In this document: piece after piece, positions 36,901 to 45,913 of the stretch
Position numbering within the stretch: the first letter of the stretch is position 1
How the letters are laid out: the number at the start of each line of letters is the position of its first letter
Assembly (NCBI RefSeq): GCF_000368585.1
Contig: NZ_KB849556.1
Location: 143,586 to 207,585 of the forward strand
Source of the DNA: Acinetobacter venetianus RAG-1 = CIP 110063
GTDB lineage: Bacteria > Pseudomonadota > Gammaproteobacteria > Pseudomonadales > Moraxellaceae
Direction: 5' to 3'
DNA: 64,000 nucleotides
Notes under the pieces: generated by a model
What the model was told of the DNA's origin: nothing
Databases searched by the model: none
The model's input: the letters and a program-made list of their open reading frames with translations, nothing else
Position numbers and translations under genes: made by a program

Positions 36901-37551
36901 CAACAACGTTTAATGGAACGTTTACAGCAATATGCAGCCGCGCCGACGGAAACTACGCAACGTATTTGGCGAGTTTCTAAGCATTTGCAAATGAGTTGTA
37001 TCACCCCCAAGCAAGATGTGCAGGATTGGGTCAGCTTAGATGCTTCTAGTGCGCGTGCCAAACGTTTGGCTAAAGTGTGGTTGGAATATTTGCTCTGGCT
37101 GGTTGTCTCAAATCAGGGTGAAGCCACTGAGAAACGCCGTATCGTGGTGTTCAGTAATCAAACGGTGATTTGTGAAGGCGTAAGTTCAACCCAAGCAAAA
37201 GATTATTTACAAGCATGGTTAGAGCTTTGGCAAAATGGGCAACAACAACCCGTGGTTTTGCCAGCAGCACTATTATTAAAACCTTTGGAAAAAGCCAAAT
37301 CCTATGAATGGATTGAGCAAGATACTCGACAGATTTTGGATGAAAATAGTCAAAAACAAGTATTAAAAGATTGGAATGATACAGGTGATTTTTCAGGTTT
37401 TGACATGGTACAAAATGAAGCGTGTAAATTACATCGAGATTGGCAGTTTATTTTACAAGAACAAGATGCGACTGCTTTATTGAACTATGCTTGTGATCAG
37501 TATTCATTTGCCTTGTATCAACCTATGTTTGAATTTTTGCGTGTGGAGTAA
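33901..37551 (+). CDS. recC: Exodeoxyribonuclease V gamma subunit RecC
   Basis: Chi-recognition subunit of RecBCD, with inactive helicase- and nuclease-like domains. Family landmarks include FKTQHFIVPSPAQEQWL near the start, LLNLDTGKFPNRD and AFLDAVLLAQEQLW. I prefer the ATG at 33901 (1216 residues); the frame is open from 33838. Two oddities: a four-Cys cluster C-x3-C-x3-C-x-C encoded at 34411-34443, and an 82-bp imperfect palindrome at 36373-36454 read in frame as KSPSAPMYERE... between conserved regions. First of recC-recB-recD. It leaves three bases before recB. Confidence 0.94.
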   Translation: MGIHVIQSQRLDVLLQGVMASITQPSNSPFQVFKTQHFIVPSPAQEQWLTQKIAEQQGMTANYQFHQRIRGFQWYAYQQVLENKEKVRKANIPRLILKWRIHQALQPFIQADQISLAEDHPLYSIVQRIYDSADQLQHGKEKQLKKQSMLYWVAEQVSQLFNNYMIYRGTCQRACEGECTCSGNWLSAWGRNQALNIEQLISITDQQTSAFSLEQTEKLEAWQRWLWQNYFHDDFVEMQSIDADFWHILDQPHKRDQALAQLPNQVIVFTILDLPPSQLQFLRRLGQYLDVVILHYNPSQEYWADSVDPLWKQRYDLGVKERFIAKNPKATDEEITAFFEQFTLFFNAQARESRHPLLTRLGKQARDHFSLLSQLATGEEGKWVDAFVEQFPETLLGKIQSDIFYLAEPQAAQYELAIDDQSIQLHVCHSSLRQLEVLKEQLVNWLSQSDVMPRRPSDVLVLTPNLAELEPLIRSVFPAVANDQEVFLPVKIAGVAQLDALNAWRAVLGRLQLTQGRFTQDDFADWLNLSATQQRYGLDYSQAQRMLDLLNDAGFKRGLDAEHLQQSLSETDQDYRYSFKFALDRLALGIAVPAHVMVQQTLSYAMVQSSDFELIGILIQIYQDLSARRHWLMAHEHGQRLPVEAWLKRLKGDVQEFEQAEIVALKAVREIIQKQERMLTLASYYEDAETELRQISLPLPYIIEEIQRTLESQSAQVEPTGQITFSQIGQIRPIPYRLIVLLNLDTGKFPNRDSHIPFDLMDELRQQLGDRSRLEDDQGAFLDAVLLAQEQLWLFYNGFDINDGEVREPSSVLQGFRDHLALIVKSPSAPMYEREESGEVPLFIKEGVGEICPPQLYSLYHVHRLQPFDPLGFTTDRPVRFQDQWFKVASQIQKAKGERQAWVNAAYPVEQSEMTILESQQWIQDVTFPARLYLKTLGVENLSATELVDLAEPLLLDGLGKYAIRHFLQQHDEKVSPSILQDQLPVGKVLHSAWQQSRLEQQRLMERLQQYAAAPTETTQRIWRVSKHLQMSCITPKQDVQDWVSLDASSARAKRLAKVWLEYLLWLVVSNQGEATEKRRIVVFSNQTVICEGVSSTQAKDYLQAWLELWQNGQQQPVVLPAALLLKPLEKAKSYEWIEQDTRQILDENSQKQVLKDWNDTGDFSGFDMVQNEACKLHRDWQFILQEQDATALLNYACDQYSFALYQPMFEFLRVE
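36373..36454. repeat. 82-bp imperfect palindrome inside recC
   Basis: Outer arms start AAATCCCCCT and end AGGGGAGATTT. Aligned without gaps, the two 35-base arms match at 23 positions around a 12-base centre. A perfect inner CTCTTT-ATC-AAAGAG hairpin (36423-36437) lies in the right arm. The style matches intergenic repeat elements, not coding sequence, yet the frame stays open. Confidence 0.65.
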
Positions 37552-37554
37552 GAC

Positions 37555-40500
37555 ATGAGTTCTCAACATCCAGTGTCTTATCAACCGATTCGTGATATTC
37601 AGTTTCAAGGGTTACATTTGATTGAGGCATCGGCAGGAACAGGTAAAACCTATACCTTGTCCAGTTTGATGGTACGCATTTTTTTAGAAAAATATTTACC
37701 GAATCAGGTGATTGCAACCACATTTACTCGTGCTGCTGCTGCTGAGTTAAAAACGCGTATTCGCTTGCGTCTCGTTGAAACTTTAGATTATTTAGAACCT
37801 TTCCGAGATGTACTCGAGCGAGATATTCAAGTTCAGGCAGCACAAGAATCTGATCCATTGAAACAGCATGTGCTACAGCATTTTGCGCCACGGATTGCCT
37901 ATGCCTCTGAACGGCTCAAGTTGGTGATTGATCAACTCGATGAGTTATTTGTTGGGACACTGGATAGTTTTAGTCAAAAGTTATTGCGAGAGTTTGCTTT
38001 TGAAAGTGGCAAAATTGAAAGAGCACAAATCACAGAAGATGCGAAAACCTACACACGACAATTGATTCATGATGTATTGCGTGAATGGATTCAAATGCAA
38101 CCGCAGCAAGTGATTGATGCACTTTATAGTGTCGGCAGTTTAAAAAGTGTTGATCATTTTGTGGGGATGGTGGAAAGCTCGCTAAACTTTAGTTCGGCGC
38201 AATTTAAATTACCTGATCTACCTGAAATTGAGCTAACTCAATTGCAAGCTTGGCAGCAGCAGGCACAGCACATTGATTTGAGTACCTTGTCTGATTATTT
38301 CTCATTGGATGGCGCATATTATTCACATATTAATGGGACCTCTTTCCGTAATCATGCCTTTCACAAACTCTTTGTAGAATCTCTACCATTACTATTAGAT
38401 GCATTATCAAGTGCTGAAAATGTGCAGGTATTTGATGCGTATTTTGCCAACGCGCGAGATTCGGTATTTAAGTTTTTAGATAAGCTTGAACAGCAAAAAA
38501 TCTTTAAAAAATGCCCAGCAGACATTAGCGATACTTTTTATCAACATGCAACGGTATTGCAGATTCAGTCGTTATTTCAATCTGTGCTGCAAACACAACA
38601 ACAGTTTGAACAGTTGGATGTGTATTTAAAAGCTTATTTGTGTATTGAAGTGAAAACGCGCTTGCCGCAAGTGTTACAGCACAAAGGCGAAACCACCTTT
38701 GCCCAACAAATCAAAACCTTATCTGATGCTTTAAAAGGGGAGCAAGGGCAACGTTTTGCAGTGTTTGTGCAAGCACGTTATCCCTTAATTTTGGTCGATG
38801 AGTTTCAAGATACCAACCAAGATCAGGATGATATGCTCGCGAGTATTTGGCGACATCCGCAGCGTTTCCAGAAAGGCTGCATGATTATGGTCGGTGATCG
38901 TAAACAGGCGATTTATGGCTTCCGTGGTGGCGATATGCTGACCTTCCTGAATGCCTACCAAGATATTATGGCGAAGCAAGGGCATGAATATAAACTGATT
39001 CATAATCATCGTTCGGTCAAAGAACTGGTGGAAGTGGTCGATGTGTTATTTCAGCGTCAGATGGATTTTGGTGAGCAGGTCATGTATGACCCGATTCAAG
39101 CAGGTTCACGACTCCATCCTGCTTTGATTGAACAGCAGCAATCCAATCTAAAGCCTTTACGTTGGTTGCAGTTGCAAGAGGGGAATGAACAAGCCACGCA
39201 AGTCGCTTGGCAAATTCAGCATCTATTGAATCAAGCGCATTTAAAACAACTGTATTTACACAATGATCAGCCGATAGCAATCGCTGAAGATGATATTGCG
39301 GTGTTGTCGCGCAGTCATCGCCAACTGGATGAAGTGCAATATGTGTTGCAACGTATGGGTATTCGCGTCAATCGACCTGCCAAACGCAGTGTATTTGATT
39401 CCGCTATTGCGCAGGATGTGGGCGCATTACTCACGGCCTTGCTGCATCCGTATGATGAGGCGAAGTTGAAACGTGCTTTACTGAGTCGTCTACTTGGCTT
39501 CGATCTAAAACGATTGATGGAGTTAGAACACAGTGCAGAGGGTTTAAGCCATTATATTCAGCAGTTCGATGAGATTCGTGAAATTTGGCTCAATCAGGGA
39601 TTTTTATCTGCATGGCAACGCTGTCTCAATCAGTTTGGTATTTGGCAGCAATTAGTTGCGACACAAAGCCGAGACAATGAGCGAGCCGTAGTGAATCTAC
39701 GTCATCTCACCGATATTTTGAGTCAACATAGTGAGCACGTACAAGGCATTCAAAACCTTTATCATTGGTATTTAAAACAACTGCACTCACCGAGTGATCG
39801 TGATTGGGAACTTGAACATAAGCTCTCTAGTGATGCTGGTGTTCAGCTCATGACGATACATCAGTCCAAAGGTTTAGAGTTTAAAATTGTGTTTTTATTA
39901 GGCGCAAATAAACCCTATTCAGAAATACAAAAGACTTTAAATTTTTCGATGACAGAGGTTCAATTGCCTGAAACGGGGCAAATTCGAACTCAACGTGTTG
40001 TTGCGATTGCGGATAAAAATTTCCTACAGCAAACTGAGATTGATCAGCATCAACAACGTGCTTTAGCAGAACAAAATCGCTTGTGGTATGTGGCATTGAC
40101 CCGTGCCAGTCATCGTGTTTATGCAGTATTTGAGCCTGAAAAAGGGGAGAAAAATAAGTTCTCAGGTCTCGCTTTTTGGAAAAACCAAGGTGAGCATTTT
40201 CAACATGCCTATAGTGCTGATGAAGCTTTAATTTTAGAGCGACCTCTCGCAGTTCGAACACAGCAAGCGCAACAGCAAATCATATTGAATGCTCAACCCT
40301 TACCAGAACAACGTTTTTATGCACGTGGCAAAACCAGTTTTAGTTATTTGGCACAGCACTTAAAGCATAAGGTCAATCGTACTGATGTATTGGCAAATAT
40401 GGATGCAGCGGTTGAGCAGGCTGAGGATGAGCTGGATATTTCCGCTGTAGAACAACAGATAACCCAAACTGAATCAATCGCATGGATTAAGCAGCATTTC

Positions 40501-41268
40501 CCGAAAGGGACTTTAGCTGGTAATTTTCTACATGAAATCTTTGAACAGATTGATTTTCAACAACCTCAAACTTGGGGTGAGGAAATTCGTCGTCGTTTTA
40601 AAAATGCCTATCAAAGTTTATGGACAGCTTTGTTGGAAACCTATCAGCAACATTTTCCAGATCAGCAAAATAGTGAACCACTCTATCAGTGGATTGCAGA
40701 CTGGATCGCTGAGGTTGTACAAACGCCATTGAATCAAGATTTTCAGTTGCAGCAACTCCGTGTAGGGCAATACCTATCCGAGTGTCCATTCTATTTGGCG
40801 TTATCCGATCGTGTCCTCGCGATGCAACGGGTGCAAAAGCTATTTGAGGAATATGGAATCGAAATGCCTGAGTTACTTGAGGCAAAGTCTGCGCGTTATC
40901 TCAATGGTTCTATCGACTTAGTTTATTTTGACGGGCAGCGTTATCACATTGCCGATTATAAAAGTAATTATCTAGGTGCATCGCAACTTGATTATCAATC
41001 AACACAGATTGCAGAAAGCATGTCGCTTTCGAGTTATTGGTTGCAGGCCGCTTTATATTTAGTTGCGTTGCATCGTTATCTCAGCATTAAGTTGCAAGAT
41101 TATAAGATTGAGCAACATTTGGGTGGCGCATCTTATCTCTATTTACGTGGTATGAATGGTCAAGCCCAGCAAGGCTATTTTTACTGGAAACCTGAGGATG
41201 AGTTTATCCTGCGTTTGGACGCAATTCTTGGATATTTCTCTGAAGATAAATCAGGAAAAGTGGTGTAG
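37555..41268 (+). CDS. recB: Exodeoxyribonuclease V beta subunit RecB
   Basis: 3'-5' helicase and nuclease subunit of RecBCD, which resects double-strand breaks and loads RecA. SF1A helicase motifs: Walker A ASAGTGKT (25-32), DEFQDTN (about 413-419), GDRKQAIYGFRGGD, HQSKGLEFKIVF and YVALTRA. The C-terminal nuclease domain is marked by GNFLHEIFE, GSIDLVYFDG and DYKSN (about 1145-1149). Length 1237 is typical (E. coli 1180). The ATG follows recC by three bases. Confidence 0.96.
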   Translation: MSSQHPVSYQPIRDIQFQGLHLIEASAGTGKTYTLSSLMVRIFLEKYLPNQVIATTFTRAAAAELKTRIRLRLVETLDYLEPFRDVLERDIQVQAAQESDPLKQHVLQHFAPRIAYASERLKLVIDQLDELFVGTLDSFSQKLLREFAFESGKIERAQITEDAKTYTRQLIHDVLREWIQMQPQQVIDALYSVGSLKSVDHFVGMVESSLNFSSAQFKLPDLPEIELTQLQAWQQQAQHIDLSTLSDYFSLDGAYYSHINGTSFRNHAFHKLFVESLPLLLDALSSAENVQVFDAYFANARDSVFKFLDKLEQQKIFKKCPADISDTFYQHATVLQIQSLFQSVLQTQQQFEQLDVYLKAYLCIEVKTRLPQVLQHKGETTFAQQIKTLSDALKGEQGQRFAVFVQARYPLILVDEFQDTNQDQDDMLASIWRHPQRFQKGCMIMVGDRKQAIYGFRGGDMLTFLNAYQDIMAKQGHEYKLIHNHRSVKELVEVVDVLFQRQMDFGEQVMYDPIQAGSRLHPALIEQQQSNLKPLRWLQLQEGNEQATQVAWQIQHLLNQAHLKQLYLHNDQPIAIAEDDIAVLSRSHRQLDEVQYVLQRMGIRVNRPAKRSVFDSAIAQDVGALLTALLHPYDEAKLKRALLSRLLGFDLKRLMELEHSAEGLSHYIQQFDEIREIWLNQGFLSAWQRCLNQFGIWQQLVATQSRDNERAVVNLRHLTDILSQHSEHVQGIQNLYHWYLKQLHSPSDRDWELEHKLSSDAGVQLMTIHQSKGLEFKIVFLLGANKPYSEIQKTLNFSMTEVQLPETGQIRTQRVVAIADKNFLQQTEIDQHQQRALAEQNRLWYVALTRASHRVYAVFEPEKGEKNKFSGLAFWKNQGEHFQHAYSADEALILERPLAVRTQQAQQQIILNAQPLPEQRFYARGKTSFSYLAQHLKHKVNRTDVLANMDAAVEQAEDELDISAVEQQITQTESIAWIKQHFPKGTLAGNFLHEIFEQIDFQQPQTWGEEIRRRFKNAYQSLWTALLETYQQHFPDQQNSEPLYQWIADWIAEVVQTPLNQDFQLQQLRVGQYLSECPFYLALSDRVLAMQRVQKLFEEYGIEMPELLEAKSARYLNGSIDLVYFDGQRYHIADYKSNYLGASQLDYQSTQIAESMSLSSYWLQAALYLVALHRYLSIKLQDYKIEQHLGGASYLYLRGMNGQAQQGYFYWKPEDEFILRLDAILGYFSEDKSGKVV

Positions 41269-41306
41269 ATAAAGTGGATGTTTTTAAATTAAACAAAAGC
41301 TTATCT

Positions 41307-41375
41307 TGTGAATAAGTGTGTTTATAACCTTGTGGACAAGCGTGTGGGTAAGTTTGAGGATAACTCTGTGGACAA
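41307..41375 (+). repeat. Six DnaA-box-like 9-mers at 12-bp spacing
   Basis: Copies start at 41307, 41319, 41331, 41343, 41355 and 41367: TGTGAATAA, TGTTTATAA, TGTGGACAA, TGTGGGTAA, TGAGGATAA and TGTGGACAA. Against TGTGNAWAA (reverse of the DnaA-box consensus) the first is perfect and the others have one mismatch. The array lies between the recB stop and the preferred recD start. In the open recD frame it would encode a four-residue repeat (VNKC VYNL VDKR VGKF EDNS VDNK). Confidence 0.7.
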
Positions 41376-41400
41376 TAAAAGTAATGCTCAAGTGGAGCAA

Positions 41401-43119
41401 ATGACTTGGTTAAATATGTGGAGTCACTACCTCACACAAGCACCATTTACTCAGTCTGCTCAACCAGAAACCGCTGCACAGGTGTTGCAACAATTGGTTG
41501 AAGCGAGCCTGCAAGGCAATAGTTGTATTGATGTTGATTCAACACAGCTCGAAGCGCTGGGTGATTTGGCGATTTCTAGTGATATCGCAACAACCCAAGT
41601 TGCTCCATGCGTCTATGATCAGCAGGGCTTGGCATTATACCGATATTGGCAGCTAGAGCAACGCCTCGCTCATCAGATTTGTCGATTAAAGCGACAAATG
41701 GTGCCTCATATTGATGTTTCTATTTTTCAAACCTTACTCAATGATCAACATCAACAAGCCGCTTTAACTATGGTCATGCAGCAGTGGCTTAGTATTATTA
41801 CGGGCGGGCCTGGGACTGGAAAGACCTATACACTGGCAAGGATTATTGCTGCGCTCAACCAAACGATTCCAGATATCCGAATTGCAATGGCAGCACCGAC
41901 AGGTAAAGCTGCACAACGAATGCAAGAAGCGCTGCAAAACTCATTCAATGATCCAAAGCTTTTGGAATCAGGTCTGATCACGGATGAACTTCGTCATCAA
42001 AATACGCAGACTTTGCATCGTTTATTGGGAATCGGGAATCGGCCAACACCACGTTTTAATCAAAAACAACCGTTGCCTTATGATGTGATCGTGGTGGATG
42101 AAGCTTCAATGCTCGATTTGAATCTAGCGACATTATTATTTGAAGCGGTTCCAGAACATTGTCGAATTATTTTATTGGGGGATGCTAATCAGTTAGCCTC
42201 TGTGGATGTGGGTTCTGTATTGGCAGATTTACAACACGTTGAGACTTTGGCTGAAAACCGTGTCCAACTGATGAGCAGCCGTCGATTTTCAGGGGATGCC
42301 AAGATTGGACAATTTGCAAGATTTATCCAAGATCAGGAAGATTCGACTGAGCAGCATGCGGTGTTGGAAAAACTCGAACGCGACATCGTCACACCAACTG
42401 TACTCCAAGCCATCACATTAACGCTGGGGATGCCTGATCAGATTCAATTGGAATATTTACCTGAACAGCTAGAGAGCGATGCTGAACAATATCAACAAAA
42501 GTTGATGTATGGTTTTCAGGGCTATGTAGATGCCTTAAAGGCGTATCTAAAAGCCGATGATACTGAACAAGACATGATGATGGTGATACAGGCATTTGAT
42601 GATTATCGAATCCTCACGGCTGTTCGACATGGGCCGTTAGGGCTAGAGCAACTGAATCGTTATGCTGAACAGTGGCTGAATCAGCAACTCAAACAAATCC
42701 CAGTTGGGGATTGGTATATTGGTCGTCCTGTGATGATGACGTATAACGACTATCAGTTAGGAATTTCAAATGGTGACGTTGGGATTTGTTTTAAGCACAG
42801 AACGCAAGCTCAACAATTTGAAGTTTTCTTTCCTAGTCTAAATAAATGGATTGCAGCACATCGTTTGCCTCGTCATATGCAAACGGCTTTTGCACTAACG
42901 ATTCATAAATCACAAGGTTCAGAATTTACCCATACCGCAATTGTGTTAGATGCACATGCGGAGAAATTATTGAGCCAAGAATTAATTTACACCGCCATTA
43001 CGCGTGCGAAAAAAGTGGTTACACTTTTGGCTGATCAAAAGGCGCTACAACAAGCGCTGACAATCCGCACTGTTCGACGCAGTGGTTTAGTGCAAAAGAT
43101 CAATTTGGACAGATTGTAA
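41401..43119 (+). CDS. recD: Exodeoxyribonuclease V alpha subunit RecD
   Basis: 5'-3' SF1B helicase subunit that sets RecBCD processivity and Chi response. Walker A GGPGTGKTYTLA, Walker B VVDEASMLD, GDANQLASVDVGSVL and the C-terminal TIHKSQGSEF and YTAITRAKK motifs are all present. From the ATG at 41401 (MTWLNMW, GGAG just upstream) the product has 572 residues. The frame is open to a GTG at 41308 (603 residues), but that would translate the 12-bp repeat array. The upstream GTG has no visible ribosome-binding site. Confidence 0.93.
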   Translation: MTWLNMWSHYLTQAPFTQSAQPETAAQVLQQLVEASLQGNSCIDVDSTQLEALGDLAISSDIATTQVAPCVYDQQGLALYRYWQLEQRLAHQICRLKRQMVPHIDVSIFQTLLNDQHQQAALTMVMQQWLSIITGGPGTGKTYTLARIIAALNQTIPDIRIAMAAPTGKAAQRMQEALQNSFNDPKLLESGLITDELRHQNTQTLHRLLGIGNRPTPRFNQKQPLPYDVIVVDEASMLDLNLATLLFEAVPEHCRIILLGDANQLASVDVGSVLADLQHVETLAENRVQLMSSRRFSGDAKIGQFARFIQDQEDSTEQHAVLEKLERDIVTPTVLQAITLTLGMPDQIQLEYLPEQLESDAEQYQQKLMYGFQGYVDALKAYLKADDTEQDMMMVIQAFDDYRILTAVRHGPLGLEQLNRYAEQWLNQQLKQIPVGDWYIGRPVMMTYNDYQLGISNGDVGICFKHRTQAQQFEVFFPSLNKWIAAHRLPRHMQTAFALTIHKSQGSEFTHTAIVLDAHAEKLLSQELIYTAITRAKKVVTLLADQKALQQALTIRTVRRSGLVQKINLDRL

Positions 43120-43328
43120 ACTTATTCTTTAAAATTCACTGTTTTGTAAGTAAAAGCTTACATGGATTCGAGATATTGTCGCTAGAGTGAGACAGGTGTT
43201 TTTGAGATTATGTACACACAAAGAGCCTAGCAAGGAAAGTTAGGTAAATCGCAAAAATATAATAATAAAGTCAGTAGACAGCGAACTTACAGTGAAGTAA
43301 GTGATAAAAGAGGAAACTTACAGCCGCT

Positions 43329-43370
43329 AAGCCTTGTAGTTTTGGGAGAGACTACAGGGCTTTTTTATTT
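43329..43370 (+). terminator. Strong terminator downstream of recD
   Basis: AAGCCTTGTAGT (43329-43340) pairs with ACTACAGGGCTT (43351-43362) with one internal mismatch, followed by TTTTTTATTT. It stands 210 bases after recD, suggesting a transcript that ends here. Confidence 0.88.
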
Positions 43371-43796
43371 GTTATAAAATTTAATCACAACATGCTGATA
43401 TTCATCATATTAATTTTAACCATTTTAATCTGATTTCACTTTAAAAAATTGATCCATATTTCGACAAAGATTTACTGGTATTGATCTGCTATTCAGTGGA
43501 AATGTATCAGAACCTTCAAAAGTTATAAGGCTATTGTTAGACAGTTTTTTTTCATTATTAAGTTAAATGTTATACAGACCTGTACGTTTTTGCTTACACA
43601 GAGATAAGAAAAATGCTATTTTTCTCCACAATTGATTCTGACAGAATAGCAACTATAGAGAGGGGAACAAGCTCTACAACAACATAAAGTAAAAAGATAA
43701 TGATGTGTGAGAAGCATCCAGAGGGTTCGAGTGTTGTTAAATAAAAAGACAAAAAATAAAAATAAACTAAAATTATAACGATAAAAACTAAGCGCA

Positions 43797-43823
43797 AAAG
43801 CCCAAGCGAAAACTTGGGCTTTT
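43797..43823 (-). terminator. Terminator of the serine hydrolase gene
   Basis: AAAAGCCCAAG-CGAAAA-CTTGGGCTTTTTT forms a perfect 11-bp stem 23 bases beyond the stop at 43846. It is near-symmetrical and could act in both directions. The plus-strand T-run is the better one. Confidence 0.8.
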
Positions 43824-43845
43824 TTGTGCGTGTTTGCAAATATGA

Positions 43846-45186
43846 TTAAACTAAATCGGCTTCGGTACGGTCTGTTGCAAACAATGAACGACGTTGATTT
43901 TTTGGGATTTTTGGACAGTTGGTTGAGATCTGATATAGCGTTTTGGCTAAGGCAGGTAAATGCGTACCGACGACTGATTTTCCTGTCGTCAGCAGTGATA
44001 CGCTGATATCACGCTCTGGATCTGCCCAACATAAAATATTCGAGAAACCAATATGACCAAATGCTTGCCCTGTCATTGGTCCGAATAAACCAACAGGATT
44101 ACTACCTAACATTGGGCCAAGTGCGTAGCGCATCGGTGCAAGGAGTGTGCGATCTAAACTAATACCAGAGGTTGGCAGCGTAGAGCGGAACACAGTTTTG
44201 GCACTCATGATTTGTTTACCTTGATATTCACCACCACTGAGCAGCATTTCAAAGAAACGACCAACCTGATCAGCACTAGTATAAATGTTCCCTGCTGGGC
44301 AAATAGTATCCATAAAACGGTTGTCATTGGTCACATCAACTGCCAGTTGTAAACCACCACCGAGTACATGATTGAGATATTGATCTGTACCTAAACTTGG
44401 ATGTACACCAGTTGCATAATTCATTGCAACATCTGCACGATATTCAGGTTTTAAACCATAGTTGAAATAATCCAATCCCATTGGTTTTTCAATTTGTTCT
44501 GCTAAAAATTCACGAACGCTTTGCCCTGTAACACGATGAACGATCTCACCTAAGATATATCCTGCTGTAACAGCATGGTAGGCAAGGTGAGTACCTGAGG
44601 GAGAAACGGGTTTAGCTGCACAAAGACGTTTTAAAATTTCATTTTGATCGAATAAAAGTTCAGGCGTGACTTCGCCTTCTATACGTGGAATTCCACCACG
44701 ATGAGAGAGTAAATGGAAAATAGTGGCGCGACGTTTACCATTTACACCGTATTCAGGAATGTAATAGCTAATCGGATCAAGTAAATTCAGATCACCGCGT
44801 TCATCTAGCATATGAATCAACATCGCTGTAACCATTTTTGATGCTGAAAATAGGCATACAGGCGTGTCAGGCGTTGCAATTTTGGCATCAGATGCTAAGC
44901 CATCAGGAGAGTTTCCTTGTGCATAGCCAATACTGCGATTTAAAACGACTTGCCCCTGACGACGTAAACATAGTGTGATGAGTGGATAGTTTCCTGTTTT
45001 ATATAAACATTCCACACTATTCCAAATTTTTTGAACTTGTCTTTCAGTCATCCCACCTAATGCTGCCGCAACTTCATCTTTTGAGCGAATCACTTGATTG
45101 AGGTCATGTGGTACATAACAGGTATTTGTTGATAAAATTTTCACGATTCCCTCGCAATATTTTTCGTTTTCTTTCGTCTCTGTCAT
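43846..45186 (-). CDS. Beta-lactamase-family serine hydrolase/esterase
   Basis: Beta-lactamase (class C/EstB-like) fold protein. The SxxK active-site motif is SASK (nt ~44848), with YHAVTAGY as the Tyr-containing second element and GHIGFSN near the C-terminus as the third. Such EstB-type proteins usually hydrolyse esters rather than beta-lactams. I start at the ATG at 45186 (446 residues, MTETKENEKY). The open frame to 45321 runs into the rpsO promoter side and looks non-coding. No signal peptide is obvious, so it is probably cytosolic. Divergent from rpsO. Confidence 0.82.
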   Translation of the reverse strand: MTETKENEKYCEGIVKILSTNTCYVPHDLNQVIRSKDEVAAALGGMTERQVQKIWNSVECLYKTGNYPLITLCLRRQGQVVLNRSIGYAQGNSPDGLASDAKIATPDTPVCLFSASKMVTAMLIHMLDERGDLNLLDPISYYIPEYGVNGKRRATIFHLLSHRGGIPRIEGEVTPELLFDQNEILKRLCAAKPVSPSGTHLAYHAVTAGYILGEIVHRVTGQSVREFLAEQIEKPMGLDYFNYGLKPEYRADVAMNYATGVHPSLGTDQYLNHVLGGGLQLAVDVTNDNRFMDTICPAGNIYTSADQVGRFFEMLLSGGEYQGKQIMSAKTVFRSTLPTSGISLDRTLLAPMRYALGPMLGSNPVGLFGPMTGQAFGHIGFSNILCWADPERDISVSLLTTGKSVVGTHLPALAKTLYQISTNCPKIPKNQRRSLFATDRTEADLV

Positions 45187-45385
45187 AAATTGAAAACAGA
45201 ATCGTGATAGTGTGCCTATTTTGTTCAATGCTGTCAGCTGCCGAATTGCCAGCAAACACAAAACATTTTTGCAATATAACGATAGATCACTTAAAATAGG
45301 CGACTTGCTGTAGTGATGCACGGCAGTCAGTTGGCTTCAACTGATTATTATCATTTTTATTTTTTAAGCATCTCGGAGAAATCGA

Positions 45386-45655
45386 ATGGCTTTAACTAAC
45401 GCAGATCGCGCAGAGATCATCGCTAAATTTGCTCGTGCTGAAAACGACACTGGTTCACCAGAAGTACAAGTTGCTTTATTGACTGCTCAAATCAATGATT
45501 TACAAGGTCACTTTAAAGCACACAAACACGACCACCACAGCCGTCGTGGTTTGATTCGTATGGTTAACCAACGTCGTAAATTACTTGACTACTTAAACGG
45601 TAAAGATCACGGTCGTTATGTTGCTTTGATCGGCGCATTAGGTTTACGTCGTTAA
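45386..45655 (+). CDS. rpsO: 30S ribosomal protein S15
   Basis: 89-residue S15, a primary 16S rRNA-binding protein. It shows the full signature [18 protein letters not shown] and [25 protein letters not shown], each in part, ending ALGLRR. It lies upstream of pnp, as in E. coli, with a terminator/attenuator between. Confidence 0.97.
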   Translation: MALTNADRAEIIAKFARAENDTGSPEVQVALLTAQINDLQGHFKAHKHDHHSRRGLIRMVNQRRKLLDYLNGKDHGRYVALIGALGLRR

Positions 45656-45744
45656 TTCGATTTTACTTTGTTTTCGGTATTTCGCATGTTGCTATGCTTT
45701 ATTGCTGAAAAGAGAGTCTCATCTAATTTACTTTAGATGACTTT

Positions 45745-45772
45745 AGAAGGGGCGCTTGTTCGCTCCTTCTTT
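45745..45772 (+). terminator. Terminator/attenuator between rpsO and pnp
   Basis: AGAAGGGGCG (45745-45754) pairs with CGCTCCTTCT (45761-45770, one G:T) around CTTGTT and runs into Ts. In E. coli this interval also carries a terminator and the RNase III processing region that PNPase uses for autocontrol. Confidence 0.75.
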
Positions 45773-45913
45773 GCGTTTAATATTTTTAAAATATTTGGTC
45801 TAGTGTGATGGCTTCTAAGCTTTGTCATTTATCTATATTGTTGTAGTCTGAATGCCAAACCTTAGGGGTCTCACTAGAATAACGTTTTAAAAGAAACTAG
45901 GAAAATACAATAC

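Larger units (their letters stand above)
43120..43845. other. 725-bp intergenic region after recD
   Basis: No convincing gene. A strong terminator lies at 43329-43370. The ~200 bases before it contain small GTAAG/CTTAC inverted repeats (43146-43162 and around 43284-43301) and could be a long recD 3' UTR or a small RNA. I find no clear promoter. 43376-43600 is plain AT-rich DNA. A second terminator (43797-43823) belongs to the leftward serine hydrolase gene. Confidence 0.5.

Noticed and set aside
43594..43839. 81-residue hydrophobic open frame on the minus strand after the serine hydrolase gene
   Set aside because: Its TTG start and first codons lie in the serine hydrolase terminator, and it has no ribosome-binding site. 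The hydrophobic character follows from the AT-rich sequence.
43846..45186. Calling the serine hydrolase an AmpC beta-lactamase
   Set aside because: The motifs fit the EstB-like esterase branch, with no signal peptide and no KTG box in the usual position.
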